A DNA stretch of 10,950 nucleotides from NCBI GenBank assembly GCA_016791285.1, contig JAEUMX010000404.1:1-10950 (forward strand), read 5' to 3'. Numbering within the stretch: position 1 is the stretch's first letter; each line of letters starts with the position of its first letter. Positions 9,673 through 10,950 of the stretch are shown one piece after another. The position numbers and the translations under genes were made by a program. The notes under the pieces are model-generated. The model searched no databases, was not told where the DNA came from, and worked only from the letters and a program-made list of their open reading frames with translations. The DNA is from Burkholderiales bacterium. Lineage in GTDB: Bacteria; Pseudomonadota; Gammaproteobacteria; Burkholderiales; JAEUMW01.

Positions 9673-10476
9673 TCACCCCGCTTCCCACAGCTGCCGCAGC
9701 CGCTCGCGAGTCCGCACCAGGATGTCCGGCGGCCGGGGCCACTGCTCCAGCACCACCGACCCCGAGAACCCGCGCCGCTTCAGGCGCCGGACCAGCCCGC
9801 GCACCCCGCGGTCGTCGCGCCCGGACGGCCCGGTGAACAGTGGGAGGTGGCTGTCCCGGTCACCCCAGTTCTCATGCGCGTGCCAGTGAATGATGGGGAC
9901 GTGCTCGCCCAGCTGGTCCACGAATGCGAGGTAATCGTGGTGCGTGCCGGCGAACAGGTTCGCGTGCCCCGAATCCAGGCACATGCCGACCTGCTCCGCC
10001 GCCTCCGGCAGGATGGACAACACGCCGAAGACGGTGTTGACCTGATCCGGCGAGGTGTGGGGCATGTTCTCCAGGCAAAGGCGTACACCCGTCGCTCGAG
10101 CCACCACCAGAAGCGGCCTCAGCGCCTCGGCAAACGGCTTCGCACCGCGCTCGCAGGACAGGTGCAGATTGACGACGCCCGCCCCCACGTCGCCGCCGAA
10201 GCGAATGCTGCGTCGGATCGCCTCGGCGCCCGACAGGGTGGTCGGGTCCGCCGTGACCGGGGCGTGCACGCTGAACAATATTCCCTGCTGCTGCGCTGCG
10301 CGGCGCAGTTGCGCCCTCTCCGCCTGCGGCATGTCGTCCTCGCACCAGCCACAGTCGCCTTTGTCGCTGAACCACTCGAAGGCGTCGAACCCATGGTCGA
10401 CGGCGAACTCGTAGGGCAGCCGGGCCGGCACATGGCAACTGGTCTGGTTACCGATACGGATGCGCGTGGTGGACAT
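9673..10476 (-). CDS. Sugar phosphate isomerase/epimerase-like TIM-barrel protein, 267 aa
   Basis: Belongs to the xylose isomerase-like TIM-barrel superfamily (AP endonuclease family 2), cytoplasmic and metal-dependent in most members. Candidate metal ligands are visible in order: Glu136 in LCLENMP, Asp168 and His171 in CLDSGHANLF, the His-rich IIHWHAHENWGDRDSH (195-210), and Glu244 in VVLEQW. HAPVTADP (71-78) and VVNLHLSCERGAKPF (101-115) are earlier barrel strands. This order of E-D/H-H-D/H-E ligands suggests an active enzyme. Members of this superfamily include hydroxypyruvate isomerase, tagatose/psicose epimerases, IolE/IolI and endonuclease IV, and the exact reaction cannot be read here. 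It starts 15 bp after the ACT protein's stop with a weak ribosome-binding site, so coupling is likely. Hyi is worth considering because that gene is missing from the gcl operon, but the sequence does not show typical Hyi landmarks. Confidence 0.82.
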   Translation of the reverse strand: MSTTRIRIGNQTSCHVPARLPYEFAVDHGFDAFEWFSDKGDCGWCEDDMPQAERAQLRRAAQQQGILFSVHAPVTADPTTLSGAEAIRRSIRFGGDVGAGVVNLHLSCERGAKPFAEALRPLLVVARATGVRLCLENMPHTSPDQVNTVFGVLSILPEAAEQVGMCLDSGHANLFAGTHHDYLAFVDQLGEHVPIIHWHAHENWGDRDSHLPLFTGPSGRDDRGVRGLVRRLKRRGFSGSVVLEQWPRPPDILVRTRERLRQLWEAG

Positions 10477-10491
10477 GGCCCTGAGACGTGC

Positions 10492-10917
10492 TCATTTCGC
10501 CTTGGCGTGGAGCACCCTCCCCGCCCGGGCGACGTCCTCCGGGTCGACCCAGAGGATCGCCCCCCAGCGCCCCTCGCCTGCCGACAGGCCGTCGATTCCG
10601 GTGACATTGATGCCGCGTGCGGCGAGGCGCTCGAGGTTGTCCGCCAGCGCGCCGGGGCGGTCTTCGCCCTGCACCAGAAAACCGGCCCGCTTCGGGCTGA
10701 AGGAGAGCCCCGCCTTCTTGGCAGCGGCCATGAACTTGCGCGTATCGTCGGGGACGACATCGATCTGGGCACGGCGAACGCGCGCAATCCCGGTGCAGCT
10801 CAACAGGTTCACTCCCGCGCTGACGAGGGCCGCCAGCACCTTGAACGCCTCGCCGGGCTGATTGGGAACCGACGTCGAGAAAGCGTTCACCTTGCGTACC
10901 GTATCAGGCATCGGCAT
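10492..10917 (-). CDS. Tandem ACT-domain protein, 141 aa
   Basis: Small protein made of two ACT-like ligand-binding domains with no catalytic domain attached. The first (about 10-70) reads FSTSVPNQPGEAFKVLAAL and LVSAGVNLLSCTGIA; the second (about 79-138) reads FLVQGEDRPGALADNLERL then AARGINVTGIDGL. Both show the Pro-Gly turn before the first helix (21-22 and 88-89) that is typical of ACT domains, which usually bind amino acids or similar small ligands. The ATG at 10917 is supported by AGGAGG 5 nt upstream; the ATG two codons later is less well spaced. The frame stays open upstream to the window edge, but this ribosome-binding site argues against a longer protein. It is followed by the isomerase-like gene after 15 bp. 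Ligand and partner are unknown; a sensor for the neighbouring enzyme or for a transcription factor is speculation. Confidence 0.82.
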   Translation of the reverse strand: MPMPDTVRKVNAFSTSVPNQPGEAFKVLAALVSAGVNLLSCTGIARVRRAQIDVVPDDTRKFMAAAKKAGLSFSPKRAGFLVQGEDRPGALADNLERLAARGINVTGIDGLSAGEGRWGAILWVDPEDVARAGRVLHAKAK

Positions 10918-10950
10918 CGTTTCCTCCTGCGCCGGAGCGGCAAACCGGCC

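Noticed and set aside
9673..10476. Labelling the TIM-barrel protein as hydroxypyruvate isomerase
   Set aside because: Only superfamily-level features are visible, and it is separated from gcl by the permease gene. The general name is safer; Hyi is kept only as a testable idea.
10918..10950. Possible C-terminal end of an upstream gene (a frame ending in TGA at 10906-10904)
   Set aside because: Only about ten codons would lie upstream of the ACT gene start, and they show no recognisable sequence, so a gene cannot be supported.

Overview
The window is visibly G+C rich, with strong third-position bias that leaves long open frames on the non-coding strand. Its protein sequences look proteobacterial, most likely from a betaproteobacterium of the Burkholderiales type; this is inferred from protein style and gene order, as there is no rRNA or other marker here. 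All ten complete genes, plus one partial gene at the left edge, lie on the minus strand. The only plus-strand gene trace is a decayed LysR-type fragment. I see no mobile element, CRISPR array, tRNA or rRNA.

Reading in the direction of transcription (right to left), the first block is a two-gene unit: a small tandem-ACT-domain protein (10917-10492) and a xylose-isomerase-like TIM-barrel protein (10476-9673). After a 174-bp gap comes a lactate/glycolate permease of the LldP/GlcA family (9498-7807). A strong hairpin lies just past its stop, followed by a 215-bp spacer with a plausible sigma70-type promoter and an overlapping inverted repeat.

The core is a six-gene run, 7591-1107: glyoxylate carboligase (gcl), tartronate semialdehyde reductase (glxR), a DUF3830 cyclophilin-like protein, a MOFRL-type glycerate 2-kinase (ttuD/gckA type), a GlcG/HbpS-like protein, and pyruvate kinase (pyk). 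Together they form the glycerate pathway: 2 glyoxylate -> tartronate semialdehyde + CO2 -> D-glycerate -> 2-phosphoglycerate, then (after enolase, not present here) PEP -> pyruvate. The upstream permease would supply glycolate or lactate. The usual hydroxypyruvate isomerase gene (hyi) is missing between gcl and glxR, and a DUF3830 gene of unknown function sits inside the operon.

The left end holds the LysR-type C-terminal remnant (about 738-1032, plus strand), which lacks its DNA-binding half and carries a one-base frameshift. Beside it is a perfect 8-bp inverted repeat. Beyond that lie a UspA-family universal stress protein gene (560-102) and the first codons of another minus-strand gene leaving the window.

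No wholly new system is evident. The points most worth checking are the DUF3830 and GlcG-like proteins embedded in a glyoxylate operon without hyi, the candidate gcl promoter/operator, and the regulator remnant.
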